64,000 nucleotides of DNA from JADJNW01 sp964526645 (GCA_964526645.1 CAZGJN010000008.1:1-64000); one strand, 5' to 3'; positions 49,093 through 58,603 are shown, counted from the first letter of the stretch. The notes: generated by a model not told the origin, from the letters alone. Numbers and translations: made by a program.

Positions 49093-51654
49093 ATCCAAAA
49101 TCACGTGACTCTTGGGCTGCACCTTGCCGAGCAACATTTGCTTGGAGAGTTCGTTGAGCACTTTTTTCTGCACCACGCGCTTGAGCGGGCGGGCGCCAAA
49201 CTCGGGGTTGTAGCCTTCCTCGGCGAGCCAGTCGAGCGCTTCGGGTGTCACGTCGAGCGTGATTTCCTGCTGTTGTAAAACGGCTTGCAATTGCTTGATT
49301 TGCAGGCGGATAATCGAGCGGATGTTCTTCGCCGTGAGCGGTTGGAACATAATCACTTCGTCAATCCGGTTCAGGAATTCCGGGCGAACCGTTTGCTTGA
49401 GCATTTCAAACAAGAGGTTTTTGGTTTTTTCCACGACTTCCTCCTGGTTCTTTTCGGTAATTTTTTCAAAATTTTCCCGAATCAAGTCCGACCCAATATT
49501 CGAAGTCATAATCACAATCGTATTTTTGAAATTCGCTATACGACCCTTGTTATCCGTCAAGCGACCGTCGTCTAAGACTTGCAGCAGCACGTTGAACACG
49601 TCGGGATGCGCTTTTTCAATTTCATCCAACAGCACCACGGAATACGGCTTGCGGCGCACCGCTTCCGTCAACTGCCCGCCTTCATCGTAGCCCACGTAGC
49701 CCGGAGGCGCACCCACGAGGCGCGACACCGAATGCCGCTCCTGATACTCGCTCATGTCAATGCGCGTCATCAGGTTTTCGTCGTTGAAGAGCACTTCGGC
49801 AAGGGCTTTCGCCAATTCGGTTTTACCCACGCCCGTCGTACCGAGGAACAGAAACGACCCAATCGGGCGCGAAGCACTCGACAAGCCCGTGCGGCTGCGA
49901 CGAATGGCATCGGCGACGGCTTCCACGGCTTCCTCCTGACCCACTACCCGTTTGTGCAATTCTGCTTCCAAATGCAGCAGCTTCTCGCGCTCGCTCTGGA
50001 GCATCCGCGTCACGGGCACGCCTGTCCACTTGCTCACGATTTCGGCGATGTCTTCGGCATCCACTTCTTCTTTCACGAGCTGGCGACCGCTGGCTTGCAT
50101 TTCCTGCAATTTGCCATTGTATTCATCCAAACGCTTTTGCGCTTCGGGAATGCGACCATAACGGATTTCTGCTGCCAGGCTAAAGTTACCTTCACGCTCA
50201 GCGCGGGCACTCTCATTGCGCAGAGATTCTAAGTCCTCTTTGGCTTTTTGAATGCCCAGCACGATTTCGCGCTCACTTTCCCAACGGGCACGAAGGGCAT
50301 TGCGCTTTTCCTCAAGATTGGCAATTTCCTCGCTGATGCGCTTGATTTTCAGATCATCACTTTCACGCTTCACCGCTTCACGCTCGATTTCCAACTGGCG
50401 AATGCGGCGTTCCACTTCATCCAGTTCCTCCGGCATGGAATTCATCTCCAAACGCAGCCGGGCTGCGGCTTCGTCAATCAGGTCAATAGCCTTATCCGGC
50501 AAAAAGCGGTCGGTAATGTAGCGCTCGGAGAGTTGCACGGCGGCGATAATCGCTTCGTCTTTGATGTTAATTTTGTGGTGCGTTTCGTAGCGTTCTTTCA
50601 AACCACGCAGAATCGAAATCGCATCTTCTTCACTCGGCTCACCGACTGTAACTGTCTGGAAACGGCGCTCTAATGCTTTATCCGATTCAAAATATTTTTG
50701 ATACTCGTTCAGCGTGGTCGCACCAATGGCGCGGAGTTCGCCTCTTGCCAGCGCTGGTTTTAGAATATTTGCAGCATCCATTGCGCCTTGCGTCTTACCG
50801 GCTCCGACGAGGATGTGAATCTCGTCAATGAACAGGAACAAACGCCCTTCGGCTTTGGTCACTTCGTTGATAACCGATTTCAATCGCTCTTCAAATTCGC
50901 CCTGATACTTCGCACCGGCAATTAAAGCGCCCATGTCGAGGGCATAAATTTCCTTATCGCGCAAGTCCTCTGGCACGTCGCCATTGACGATGCGGTGCGC
51001 CAAACCTTCCACAATAGCGGTTTTACCAACACCGGGTTCACCGATTAAAATCGGATTATTCTTCGTCCGGCGTGCCAAAATGTGCAGCACCCGCCGGATT
51101 TCTTCCTCGCGCCCGATGACGGGGTCGAGTTTGCCCGACTTGGCGCGTTCGTTGAGGTTGACGGCGTATTTATTGAGCGCATTGTATGTTTCTTCGGCAC
51201 TGGCGGTTTTCACGGTTGCGCCTTTGCGCAGGTCTTGAATGGCAGCGCGTAAGGCTTTTTCGGTCACACCGCTATCTTTTAGCATTTGCGACACTTGGTC
51301 TTTGACCGTCAAAATACCGAGTAACAAATGCTCCAGCGCGACGTATTCATCGCCAAAATCTTTTAAAAACGTATTGGCTTTTTGAATCGCTTCATTGGTT
51401 GGGCGCGAAAGGTATTGACCGCTACCGTCACTGACTTTTGCATAGGATTTGATGATGCGATCTGTCGTTTGGCGAACGATATTTTGGTTGATGCTCATTT
51501 TTTTAAACACAAACGGCGTCACACTGTCGTCCACCTCGAAGATGCCTTTCAGCAAATGCCCCGGTTCAATGGCTTGGTTTTGATTTTCCATTGCCAATTG
51601 CTGCGCGCGCTGCACGGCCTCCTGTGATTTGATGGTGAAATTATTTAAGTTCAT
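49015..51654 (-). CDS. clpB: ATP-dependent disaggregase ClpB
   Basis: This 879-residue hexameric AAA+ chaperone resolubilises aggregated proteins with DnaK. The order is an N-terminal Clp_N domain (1-145), NBD1 with Walker A GEPGVGKT (205-212) and Walker B LFLFIDEIHILVG, a coiled-coil M-domain (~400-520, rich in E and K), NBD2 with GTTGVGKTELAKAL (~605) and RIDMSEYQERHSV, and the D2-small domain. The C-terminus VEIRSEELEVGS is an unusual acidic tail written in a GAAGTTGGAAGT-type repeat word. Its 3' end is duplicated upstream of mntA. The length is slightly above typical. Confidence 0.95.
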   Translation of the reverse strand: MNLNNFTIKSQEAVQRAQQLAMENQNQAIEPGHLLKGIFEVDDSVTPFVFKKMSINQNIVRQTTDRIIKSYAKVSDGSGQYLSRPTNEAIQKANTFLKDFGDEYVALEHLLLGILTVKDQVSQMLKDSGVTEKALRAAIQDLRKGATVKTASAEETYNALNKYAVNLNERAKSGKLDPVIGREEEIRRVLHILARRTKNNPILIGEPGVGKTAIVEGLAHRIVNGDVPEDLRDKEIYALDMGALIAGAKYQGEFEERLKSVINEVTKAEGRLFLFIDEIHILVGAGKTQGAMDAANILKPALARGELRAIGATTLNEYQKYFESDKALERRFQTVTVGEPSEEDAISILRGLKERYETHHKINIKDEAIIAAVQLSERYITDRFLPDKAIDLIDEAAARLRLEMNSMPEELDEVERRIRQLEIEREAVKRESDDLKIKRISEEIANLEEKRNALRARWESEREIVLGIQKAKEDLESLRNESARAEREGNFSLAAEIRYGRIPEAQKRLDEYNGKLQEMQASGRQLVKEEVDAEDIAEIVSKWTGVPVTRMLQSEREKLLHLEAELHKRVVGQEEAVEAVADAIRRSRTGLSSASRPIGSFLFLGTTGVGKTELAKALAEVLFNDENLMTRIDMSEYQERHSVSRLVGAPPGYVGYDEGGQLTEAVRRKPYSVVLLDEIEKAHPDVFNVLLQVLDDGRLTDNKGRIANFKNTIVIMTSNIGSDLIRENFEKITEKNQEEVVEKTKNLLFEMLKQTVRPEFLNRIDEVIMFQPLTAKNIRSIIRLQIKQLQAVLQQQEITLDVTPEALDWLAEEGYNPEFGARPLKRVVQKKVLNELSKQMLLGKVQPKSHVILDVFDGVVVFRQVEEVEIRSEELEVGS

Positions 51655-52020
51655 ATTGCCTCCTTTTATTCCCCCCCCAAGGGGGGATATTTCGGTTTAT
51701 TGGTTGAAGGGTTGATGTTAGACGTGCAATCAACCCATCAACTTATCAACCAAAGCTATGCCATTGCGCGGCAAATGCCATTTTGTAATAAAAACACGAA
51801 AAAAGGCTGACAGGATGACGAAAAAGGAAAAAAGAGGTGACAAATTGGCGTGGCGAAATCAGAGGATGAGTGCGATGAGTTTTCAGGCTCAACAACTACT
51901 CATAACTCAAAAGTCATAGGACTGGAGTATTCTTACAGATAAGTTTAAGTTCTACTTTGGTACACGTAGCAAAGGCTCCCATTAGGACTGAATTAGGGCA
52001 ATCATTACTGAAAGCCTGAA
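51655..52020. other. Intergenic region upstream of clpB, 366 bp
   Basis: It includes a run of C followed by G (hairpin 51671-51686), an imperfect long inverted repeat built from GGTTGA/TCAACC words (51700-51716 with 51729-51753), a TGGCA-type stretch (51766-51780, minus strand) and TGTCA words (51808-51812, 51838-51842, minus strand). The left part nearest the carboxylase gene shows nothing recognised. Confidence 0.45.
51671..51686. promoter_or_regulatory. C8-AA-G6 hairpin in the clpB leader
   Basis: Eight C, two A and six G lie about 17-32 nt upstream of the clpB ATG on the minus strand. A very stable stem so near the start could hinder ribosome access. Confidence 0.4.
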
Positions 52021-53655
52021 TCAGGTTTGAATCACGCCCACGTTAAATTTTTCAACAGGAGCATTATTCGCCATTTCAATGCCTTTGGCAATCCATTTGC
52101 GAGTGTCGCGAGGATCAATAATGGCATCCACCCAAAGGCGGGCAGCAGCGTAGTAAGGGGAGGTTTGATTATCATAGCGTTCCGTGATTTCACTTAGCAA
52201 GCGTTGTTCTTCTTCAGGGCTGATCGTTTCGCCTTTGGCTTTTAGGGTCGAAACCTGGATTTGCAGAAGTGTTTTGGCAGCTTGTGCGCCGCCCATTACA
52301 GCGATTTTGGCAGTGGGCCAGGCTAAAATGAGTCGGGGGTCATAGGCTTTGCCGCACATGGCATAATTGCCAGCACCGTAAGAGTTGCCCAGGACAATGC
52401 TAAACTTCGGTACGGTAGAATTTGCTACAGCATTGACCATTTTTGCACCGTCTTTGATGATGCCGCCGTGCTCAGAACGCGAACCGACCATAAAACCAGT
52501 CACATCATGCAGAAAAACTAAGGGAATTTTTTTCTGATTGCAATTTAAAATAAAGCGGGTCGCCTTATCAGCAGAATCGGAGTAGATCACACCGCCAAAT
52601 TGCATTTCGCCTTTGGCGTTTTTTACAACCTCGCGGTTATTGGCTACAATCCCAACCGCCCAGCCCTCGATGCGAGCATAAGCACAAATAATTGTTTTGC
52701 CGTAGTCTTTTTTATAAAATGTCAATTCAGAATCATCAACCAGCCGCTTGAGTATTTCGAGGGTACTGTATTGCTGTGCCGAATTTTCGGGTATGATACT
52801 CAAGATGTCATCTGGATTTTCTTTTGGCGAAGCGGGCGCTATCCGGTCGAAGCCTGCTTTTTCAAAATGTCCAAGTTTATCAATCAAATCCTTAATCGTG
52901 TCCAAACAAGTCTGATCATCAGGCATTTTATAATCAGTCACACCTGAAATTTCCGATTGCGTCGTTGCACCGCCGAGGGTTTCTTTGTCCACTTCTTCAC
53001 CGATAGCTGCTTTTACAAGGTAAGGGCCAGCCAAAAAAATTGAACCCGTCCCTTCCACGATTAAAGCTTCGTCGCTCATAATGGGCAAGTAGGCTCCGCC
53101 TGCCACGCAACTCCCCATGATAGCCGCAATTTGCGGAATGCCCATACTCGACATCTTGGCGTTGTTTCTAAAAATGCGCCCAAAATTTTCTTTGTCTGGA
53201 AATATTTCATCCTGCATTGGCAAAAAGACCCCTGCACTATCCACCAGGTAAATGATCGGAAGTCGGTTTTCCATGGCGATTTCCTGGGCACGCAGGTTTT
53301 TTTTGCCTGTAATCGGGAACCAAGCGCCCGCTTTTACAGTGGCATCATTGGCTACAATAACACACTGCCGGCCACGCACATAGCCAATCCCTACTAACAC
53401 CCCCCCTGCCGGGCAGCCGCCATACGTTTCGTACATCTCAAAACCAGCAAAAGCACCAATTTCTAAAAACACAGAGCCCTCATCAATGAGGTAAGCTACC
53501 CGCTCGCGGGCAGTCATTTTGCCTTGTTCGTGTTCTTTTTCGATCTTTTTTTGCCCGCCGCCGAGTTTGATGCGTTCCAGCCGGTGATTCATTCGAGCGA
53601 TGAGCAGCTTCATGGCATCCTCATTCTTACTGCGTTCTATATTGATTTTAGTCAT
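52021..53655 (-). CDS. Acyl-CoA carboxylase, carboxyltransferase (beta) subunit
   Basis: This 544-residue biotin-dependent carboxyltransferase transfers CO2 from biotin to an acyl-CoA such as propionyl-, methylcrotonyl- or acetyl-CoA. Family blocks are TARERVAYLIDEGSVFLEIG, VANDATVKAGAWFP, GSCVAGGAYLPIMSDEALIVEGTGSIFLAGPYLVKAAIGEEVDKE and WPTAKIAVMGGAQAAKTLLQIQ. The last block fits the methylcrotonyl/geranyl-CoA type better than the propionyl type, but this is not decisive. ATG 53655 is preferred; the frame extends 117 bp further without conservation. The biotin-carboxylase alpha subunit is not nearby. Divergent from the osmC gene. Confidence 0.88.
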   Translation of the reverse strand: MTKINIERSKNEDAMKLLIARMNHRLERIKLGGGQKKIEKEHEQGKMTARERVAYLIDEGSVFLEIGAFAGFEMYETYGGCPAGGVLVGIGYVRGRQCVIVANDATVKAGAWFPITGKKNLRAQEIAMENRLPIIYLVDSAGVFLPMQDEIFPDKENFGRIFRNNAKMSSMGIPQIAAIMGSCVAGGAYLPIMSDEALIVEGTGSIFLAGPYLVKAAIGEEVDKETLGGATTQSEISGVTDYKMPDDQTCLDTIKDLIDKLGHFEKAGFDRIAPASPKENPDDILSIIPENSAQQYSTLEILKRLVDDSELTFYKKDYGKTIICAYARIEGWAVGIVANNREVVKNAKGEMQFGGVIYSDSADKATRFILNCNQKKIPLVFLHDVTGFMVGSRSEHGGIIKDGAKMVNAVANSTVPKFSIVLGNSYGAGNYAMCGKAYDPRLILAWPTAKIAVMGGAQAAKTLLQIQVSTLKAKGETISPEEEQRLLSEITERYDNQTSPYYAAARLWVDAIIDPRDTRKWIAKGIEMANNAPVEKFNVGVIQT

Positions 53656-53818
53656 AATGGCTATATTTCTCTTTTGGATGAACACTGGCCCGCGTGCAAG
53701 GTTTGCAAAGGGAGCAACCGCAAAATAAAAAGAGAAATCCTGATTGAAAAACGGATATTGAACTTTCTGCAAAGCTCATCCATTTTCATAAAAACAAAAC
53801 CTAAAATTTAAAACAACC

Positions 53819-54232
53819 ATGAAAAGAACTGCAAATGCGCATTGGTCGGGCACGCTAAAAGAAGGCAAGGGACACCTAAGCACCCAGAGTGGTGTTTTGA
53901 ACCAACAAAATTATTCCTACAAAACTCGTTTTGAAGAAGGAGAAAAAGGTACCAATCCAGAAGAATTAATCGCCGCGGCGCACGCTGGTTGCTTCACAAT
54001 GGCAGTAAGTGCCGCTTTGACGCGTCAGGAACTCAGCCCCGAATCATTGGATACCGAAGCAATCGTAACCATGCAAGGGCTTGAAATCACAGGTATTCAT
54101 TTGATCATCAGGGGCAAAGTGACAGGTATTTCGGCAGCAGCATTTGAAGAAATTACCAAAGGTGCGGAGCAGAATTGCATTATCTCCAAAGCGCTAAAGG
54201 TGCCGATCACCTCGGAAGCCAAGTTGCTGTAA
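53819..54232 (+). CDS. osmC: OsmC family peroxiredoxin
   Basis: This 137-residue protein reduces organic hydroperoxides through two cysteines, here C58 (AAHAGCFTM) and C120 (AEQNCIISKAL), the OsmC pair. Start KRTANAHWSGTLKEGKGHL and end VPITSEAKLL are typical. It is a single-gene unit, divergent from the carboxylase gene by 163 bp, with a terminator after it. The motif pair separates it from Ohr by residue context only; OsmC is preferred. Confidence 0.92.
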   Translation: MKRTANAHWSGTLKEGKGHLSTQSGVLNQQNYSYKTRFEEGEKGTNPEELIAAAHAGCFTMAVSAALTRQELSPESLDTEAIVTMQGLEITGIHLIIRGKVTGISAAAFEEITKGAEQNCIISKALKVPITSEAKLL

Positions 54233-54251
54233 GGCTCATTTCTTTGTTAAA

Positions 54252-54300
54252 AAGGAGGTTGGCATAAGGCAGAAAATTATTTCAACCTCCCTTCTTTGTA
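54252..54300 (+). terminator. Probable terminator after osmC
   Basis: A 10-bp stem (54252-54261 with 54283-54293, one bulged C) with a 21-nt loop is followed by TCTTTG. It lies ~20 bp after the stop codon; the T-run is weak. Confidence 0.6.
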
Positions 54301-54324
54301 AGCTTAATCCAATTTTGTCGCCTA

Positions 54325-54353
54325 TTGGAGCAAAACGGCGCTTCCTATTTTTG
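54325..54353 (+). promoter_or_regulatory. Candidate promoter of porP
   Basis: The -7 box TATTTTTG lies at 54346-54353 and a TTG lies 18 nt upstream at 54325-54327, near the Bacteroidota spacing. It would leave a ~250-nt leader carrying two hairpins. Confidence 0.45.
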
Positions 54354-54390
54354 CACAACTTCACTTTAACAAGTAACTTGGCGGCGATTG

Positions 54391-54582
54391 TTACCAATTT
54401 TTGGTAGAAAAAATCTATATTTCGCCATTTAACAAAGCAGGTAAAATAAATTACCAACTTCCGTAGTTGGGAAGAAGACGCCCATGACGTGAATTTTTTA
54501 TCATATTGATTGCTATATTTTCTATTTTGCGACTTGCTTACACCCAAAATAACAAACAAAGCCATAAGGCTTTTACCAATTT
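54391..54582 (+). promoter_or_regulatory. Three TTACCAA words upstream of porP
   Basis: TTACCAATTT at 54391-54400, TTACCAACTT at 54451-54460 and TTACCAATTT at 54573-54582 are in direct orientation. The first also forms a palindrome with TTGGTA. Possible operator sites. Confidence 0.35.
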
Positions 54583-54607
54583 TTTGAGAACAGACAAAAT
54601 TCGTTGT

Positions 54608-55648
54608 ATGAAATTTGTAAAACTTTTACTCTTATTAACACTCGGCTTAACACTTGGAACACTATCGGCGCAGGATGTACATTTTTCTTTGTACAACATG
54701 GCACCACTCTCCATCAATCCAGCGCTTACCGGCGCTTACCAGGGTACTGCTCGTGTGGGGGGCATCTACCGAAGTCAGTGGTCTAGCTTTTTAGCACAAG
54801 ACCTTTTCGCAACGCCTTCTTTTTACATTGATGCACCGCTTTTTAGAGGCTTTCGCAAAACCGACTGGATTGGCGTAGGGATGCTCACCGTGAACGATAA
54901 GGCGGGTGATGCGCAGCTGCGCACGACGATCAATATGCTTTCTCTTTCTTACCACATGGCGCTCAATAAGGCGGGAAAAACCATGCTCACGATTGGTTTG
55001 CAGGGGGGATCTGTGCAACGTAAGCTCGATTTGAATGCAGATGGCGTAACCTTTGGCGATGAACTCCTCAGCGGCTTAGGGGGTGGTCAACCCATACAAA
55101 GCCAGGATCGCGGATTGGGTGAGAGCAAAAATTACTTAGACTTTGGCGTAGGACTGTTGCTGCGCAGTAAAATGGATGAAAAATCTGATTTTGAAATTGG
55201 TTTTTCTTACAATCACCTCACACAACCCAAATATGGTTTCACAACGGATGCTACGGATCCAGATGCAAATAAACGACCGGCAAAAATAATCCTGCATGGT
55301 ACTTACAACTCCAAGCTAACTGAAAAAATAAGCATCGGCCCTACTTTCTTGTTCCAAAATACGGGTGGCGCTTCCGAGGCAGTGTTGCAGGGGTGGGGTG
55401 GCTACCAACTCAACAAAGCCTATAAGTTGAATTTTGGTTTGGGCTACCGCTTTGGCGATGCCGGGCAGTTACTACTGGGTGCGGATATTGAGGAGAACTT
55501 ACGCGTAGCGGCCAGCATTGATGTCAATACCTCTTCCCTCAACACTGCAACAAACTACGGTGGCGGTTTTGAAATTGCAGCGTATTACATCTTTAAAATT
55601 TATAAAAAGCCAAACGTGAAGCCGGCGCTTCTTTGTCCAAGAATATAA
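54608..55648 (+). CDS. PorP/SprF family T9SS outer-membrane protein
   Basis: This 346-residue beta-barrel protein has a signal peptide (MKFVKLLLLLTLGLTLGTLSAQ) and the PorP/SprF signature DVHFSLYNMAPLSINPALTGAYQGTARVGGIYRSQW. It helps anchor or export T9SS cargo; several paralogues normally occur per genome. ATG 54608 starts the signal; the longer frame to 54506 is not used. The OmpA-like gene follows after 71 bp, the standard porP-porE-type arrangement. The symbol is left empty because paralogy is not resolvable here. Confidence 0.93.
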   Translation: MKFVKLLLLLTLGLTLGTLSAQDVHFSLYNMAPLSINPALTGAYQGTARVGGIYRSQWSSFLAQDLFATPSFYIDAPLFRGFRKTDWIGVGMLTVNDKAGDAQLRTTINMLSLSYHMALNKAGKTMLTIGLQGGSVQRKLDLNADGVTFGDELLSGLGGGQPIQSQDRGLGESKNYLDFGVGLLLRSKMDEKSDFEIGFSYNHLTQPKYGFTTDATDPDANKRPAKIILHGTYNSKLTEKISIGPTFLFQNTGGASEAVLQGWGGYQLNKAYKLNFGLGYRFGDAGQLLLGADIEENLRVAASIDVNTSSLNTATNYGGGFEIAAYYIFKIYKKPNVKPALLCPRI

Positions 55649-55719
55649 TGGTGGTTTAACAAAATTTTAAAACATCTATCGAGGCTTTCAGCGTTTTAAA
55701 ACCCAAAGTTATATTTGTT

Positions 55720-58245
55720 ATGAGAAAAATATTCATACTAACTGTCTTTTCTATTGTAGGAATGCGCGCTGCTTGGGCACAACCGCTGGGGAAATCTTCC
55801 TACGAGGCTACGCTTCAGGTAGCAGCCGAAAAAGCGGCTGAAAAAGACTATTACAATGCTGCTGTCAAATATGAGGAAGCCTATGAGGAAAAAGAAGATC
55901 GCGCACTGCTACCCAAACTGGCGGATTTGTACTATTTGATGCGAGATTATACCAAAGCAGAGCGTACCTACGTTCGCTTTTTGCGGCGGGATACCAAAAA
56001 TGAATTCCTGGCGTATCGGTTTAATTATGGGCGGGTGCTCAAAATGAATGGCAAATATGAAGATGCACTCAAGGAGTTGCAACTCTTTGTGGAAGGTACC
56101 CAAAATGATTCCCTCAAGACCCTGGCTCAGGCAGAAATAACAGGCGCTGAAATGGCGCTGAGCATGCCTGTTGGCACTAAAATTAATATCGAACACGGCG
56201 GCAAGGAAATCAACACGGCTTCTTCAGAATATTCGGCGGTACTGGCAAGAGGGGGCAATACGATGTACATCGCTGCCCTTCCGGCAAAGGAAGTCATTAT
56301 CGTTGATGAAAAAACCGCCAATGAGCAGTATATCAAGATTTTCAAAGCGGCTAAAACGGACAAAGGATGGGGCAAGCCCGAACCTTTGGATGAAAAAATA
56401 AACCGACAGGGCTATCATACAGCGCATCCAAGTTTCTCAACCGATGGTAATCGGATGTACTTCACACGGATTCAGCTACAAGGCAATGTTATCAAAGAAG
56501 GTAAAATTTTTTATAGCGTGGGCGGAGATGGCGCCTGGAATGCCGCAAATGAAGTAGCGGGTATCAATGGCAATTATGTCAACCGGCATCCAGTTGTTGG
56601 TGAATTATTTGGCAAGGAGGTACTCTTCTTTTCTTCTAACATGCCCGGCGGCTATGGCGGCTACGATTTGTATTATGCCACGGCCAAAGGGGAAGGCGTT
56701 TATGCTGATCCGGTGAACCTGGGTCCTAAAATCAATACCTTAGGCGATGAAGAGACTCCTTTTTATCTTAATGGCACTTTGTATTTCAGTTCTACGGGGC
56801 ATCCTGGTTTAGGAGGCTTCGATATTTTCTATACTACCTGGGATGGTACTACCTGGAGCAATCCGCTCAACATGGGCAATGGGTACAACACCAGCGTGGA
56901 TGATAGCGCCCTGGCACTCGATGCCGAGGGTTACAATGGTTTCTTGGTTTCCAATCGCGAAGGGGGGCGCTCCTTGCAAGGCAAAACCTGCTGTGATGAT
57001 ATTTACACTTTTACTATACCAAAAATGTCGGCTGATCTGGTAGTTGGGCTTTTTGATGCCAATAAAAAACCCCTCACGGGCGGTACGATTCAATTGGTGG
57101 AAATGCCCGGTAATAAGCCAGGTAAGTCCAACCAGCAAACGAGTGAAAAAGGTAATCGCTTCGGCTTTGTCTTAGGATTGGAAACACCCTATCGGATTGT
57201 GGCAAACCGAGAAGGTTACTATCCTGATAGCACAACCATCACGACTGCCGGGCTCAAAGAGTCAAAAACCTTTGAGCATCGCTTCTACTTAAAGCCCAAA
57301 CCTGTGCCGCCGCCAGAACCGGAATATGATACCATTGCGATTGAACAAGCCATTGTACTCGAAAATATTTTGTACGATTTGGACGATGACCGCATCAAAC
57401 CAGAGGCAGAGCCTGATCTGCAAGTTGTGTATGAATTGATGACGGAATACCCAGATATGGTGATTGAATTGGGTTCTCACACAGACAATCGCGCCAGCGA
57501 CACATACAATCAGAATCTTTCACAACGCAGGGCGGAATCAGCGCGCCGTTGGTTAATCCGCAAGGGGATTCCGCGGGAGCGCATCGAAGTAAAAGGCTAT
57601 GGCGAATCGCAACCCAAGGTAATTACGGCCAAACAAGCAGCAGCCAACCCATTTTTGAAAGAAGGGGATGTACTCTCAGAAGATTTTATCAATAAATTGG
57701 AAAATGAAGCGCAGAAAGAGGCTGCTCATGCTATCAACCGGCGCACGGAATTCAAAATCGTGAAGGGTCCTACCAGTATCATCATCAAAAGTACCCGCTT
57801 GCGCAAAAACACCAGTACTAAACCTGCTCCCAACAAAAACGCCAGCATCGCGGTAAAACAGGATACCCTAAAGATACATGAATGGTCTTCGTTGCATGGC
57901 AAAACAAACCTGAAAGGAGTACCGGTGATGCAGTTTAAAGAGCGTTTTGTTGATTTTGGCAAAGTAAAGAAGGGTGAAAAGCGCTATCATAAGTTTGAAT
58001 TTACCAATCACGGCGATGTGGATTTGAAAATTGCTTTGGTATCTGCCTGCGATTGCACTACTGCTGAGTGGAGCAGGAGCGCTATCAAGCCCGGCGAAAA
58101 AGGATTTATAGAAATTACTTTTGATAGTAAGGACAAGGATTATGCAGAAACAATTGATATAGAGGTATTTCTTAGCAATGTGGATCCCGCTTCGGGCAAT
58201 GAGATTGTAGAGCGGCTACAATATAAATTTGATATTTTGAAATAG
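55720..58245 (+). CDS. PorE-like T9SS OmpA protein with added DUF1573 domain
   Basis: This 841-residue protein is ordered: signal peptide (MRKIFILTVFSIVGMRAAWAQ), TPR-like helices (~30-150, YNAAVKYEEAYEEKED), PD40/WD40-like propeller (~160-430, SFSTDGNRMYFTRIQ), a carboxypeptidase-regulatory domain (~437-525), OmpA peptidoglycan-binding domain (~540-690, IELGSHTDNRASDTYNQNLSQRRA) and a C-terminal DUF1573 domain (~740-841) with VSACDCTTAEWS. The first four modules are those of PorE, which links T9SS to peptidoglycan. The DUF1573 is an addition I do not know in standard PorE. No lipobox is visible, unlike some PorE proteins. Confidence 0.85.
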   Translation: MRKIFILTVFSIVGMRAAWAQPLGKSSYEATLQVAAEKAAEKDYYNAAVKYEEAYEEKEDRALLPKLADLYYLMRDYTKAERTYVRFLRRDTKNEFLAYRFNYGRVLKMNGKYEDALKELQLFVEGTQNDSLKTLAQAEITGAEMALSMPVGTKINIEHGGKEINTASSEYSAVLARGGNTMYIAALPAKEVIIVDEKTANEQYIKIFKAAKTDKGWGKPEPLDEKINRQGYHTAHPSFSTDGNRMYFTRIQLQGNVIKEGKIFYSVGGDGAWNAANEVAGINGNYVNRHPVVGELFGKEVLFFSSNMPGGYGGYDLYYATAKGEGVYADPVNLGPKINTLGDEETPFYLNGTLYFSSTGHPGLGGFDIFYTTWDGTTWSNPLNMGNGYNTSVDDSALALDAEGYNGFLVSNREGGRSLQGKTCCDDIYTFTIPKMSADLVVGLFDANKKPLTGGTIQLVEMPGNKPGKSNQQTSEKGNRFGFVLGLETPYRIVANREGYYPDSTTITTAGLKESKTFEHRFYLKPKPVPPPEPEYDTIAIEQAIVLENILYDLDDDRIKPEAEPDLQVVYELMTEYPDMVIELGSHTDNRASDTYNQNLSQRRAESARRWLIRKGIPRERIEVKGYGESQPKVITAKQAAANPFLKEGDVLSEDFINKLENEAQKEAAHAINRRTEFKIVKGPTSIIIKSTRLRKNTSTKPAPNKNASIAVKQDTLKIHEWSSLHGKTNLKGVPVMQFKERFVDFGKVKKGEKRYHKFEFTNHGDVDLKIALVSACDCTTAEWSRSAIKPGEKGFIEITFDSKDKDYAETIDIEVFLSNVDPASGNEIVERLQYKFDILK

Positions 58246-58603
58246 GCTACTGTGCTGATTTGCCATTATAACACTCAAAAGGAAATTTTTCGCCTGAAAA
58301 GCCTCTTCTTTATTCAAGAAGGGGCTTTTTTTATTGAATATGATTGTTCAGAACGTTTTTTTACCGCCCCCAAAAATCGGGTGCTACCATTTCACCCAAA
58401 GCCTAATAACTCAAAATTTGAAATGAGAAAGCATAACTCTGAAAAATCAAACAGCCGCAAAATTCCGTTTTAAGTACGCTATCATCAATTGTAATTGATA
58501 GAAGAAAGGATATTGCTCTTTTCCACAAAATGAAATTTTGTTTGAATAAAAATCCCGCGATAAATCACTATCTTTACGGCACGATTTCCCAAAACTTCTG
58601 GCT
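58246..58603. other. Intergenic region, 358 bp, before DUF4271
   Basis: After the terminator it contains a 7-bp AATT-centred palindrome (ATCAATT-GT-AATTGAT, 58484-58499) and a TATCTTTA box (~58570) 27 nt before the DUF4271 start. Nothing else was recognised. Confidence 0.4.
58297..58333 (+). terminator. Rho-independent terminator after porE-like gene
   Basis: A 14-bp stem (58297-58310 with 58316-58329, one wobble) with a 5-nt loop is followed by T. It closes the porP-porE unit. Confidence 0.88.

Larger units (their letters stand above)
54233..54607. other. Intergenic region, 375 bp, upstream of porP
   Basis: After the osmC terminator it shows a TATTTTTG promoter box, two hairpins (TACCAA/TTGGTA at 54392-54406; CCAACT/AGTTGG at 54454-54470) and three copies of TTACCAA-YTT-like words. 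It looks regulatory for the T9SS genes porP and porE. Confidence 0.5.

Noticed and set aside
49579..50232. 217-residue plus-strand open frame opposite clpB
   Set aside because: It is antisense to clpB and His/Arg/Phe-rich, as expected for a shadow frame.
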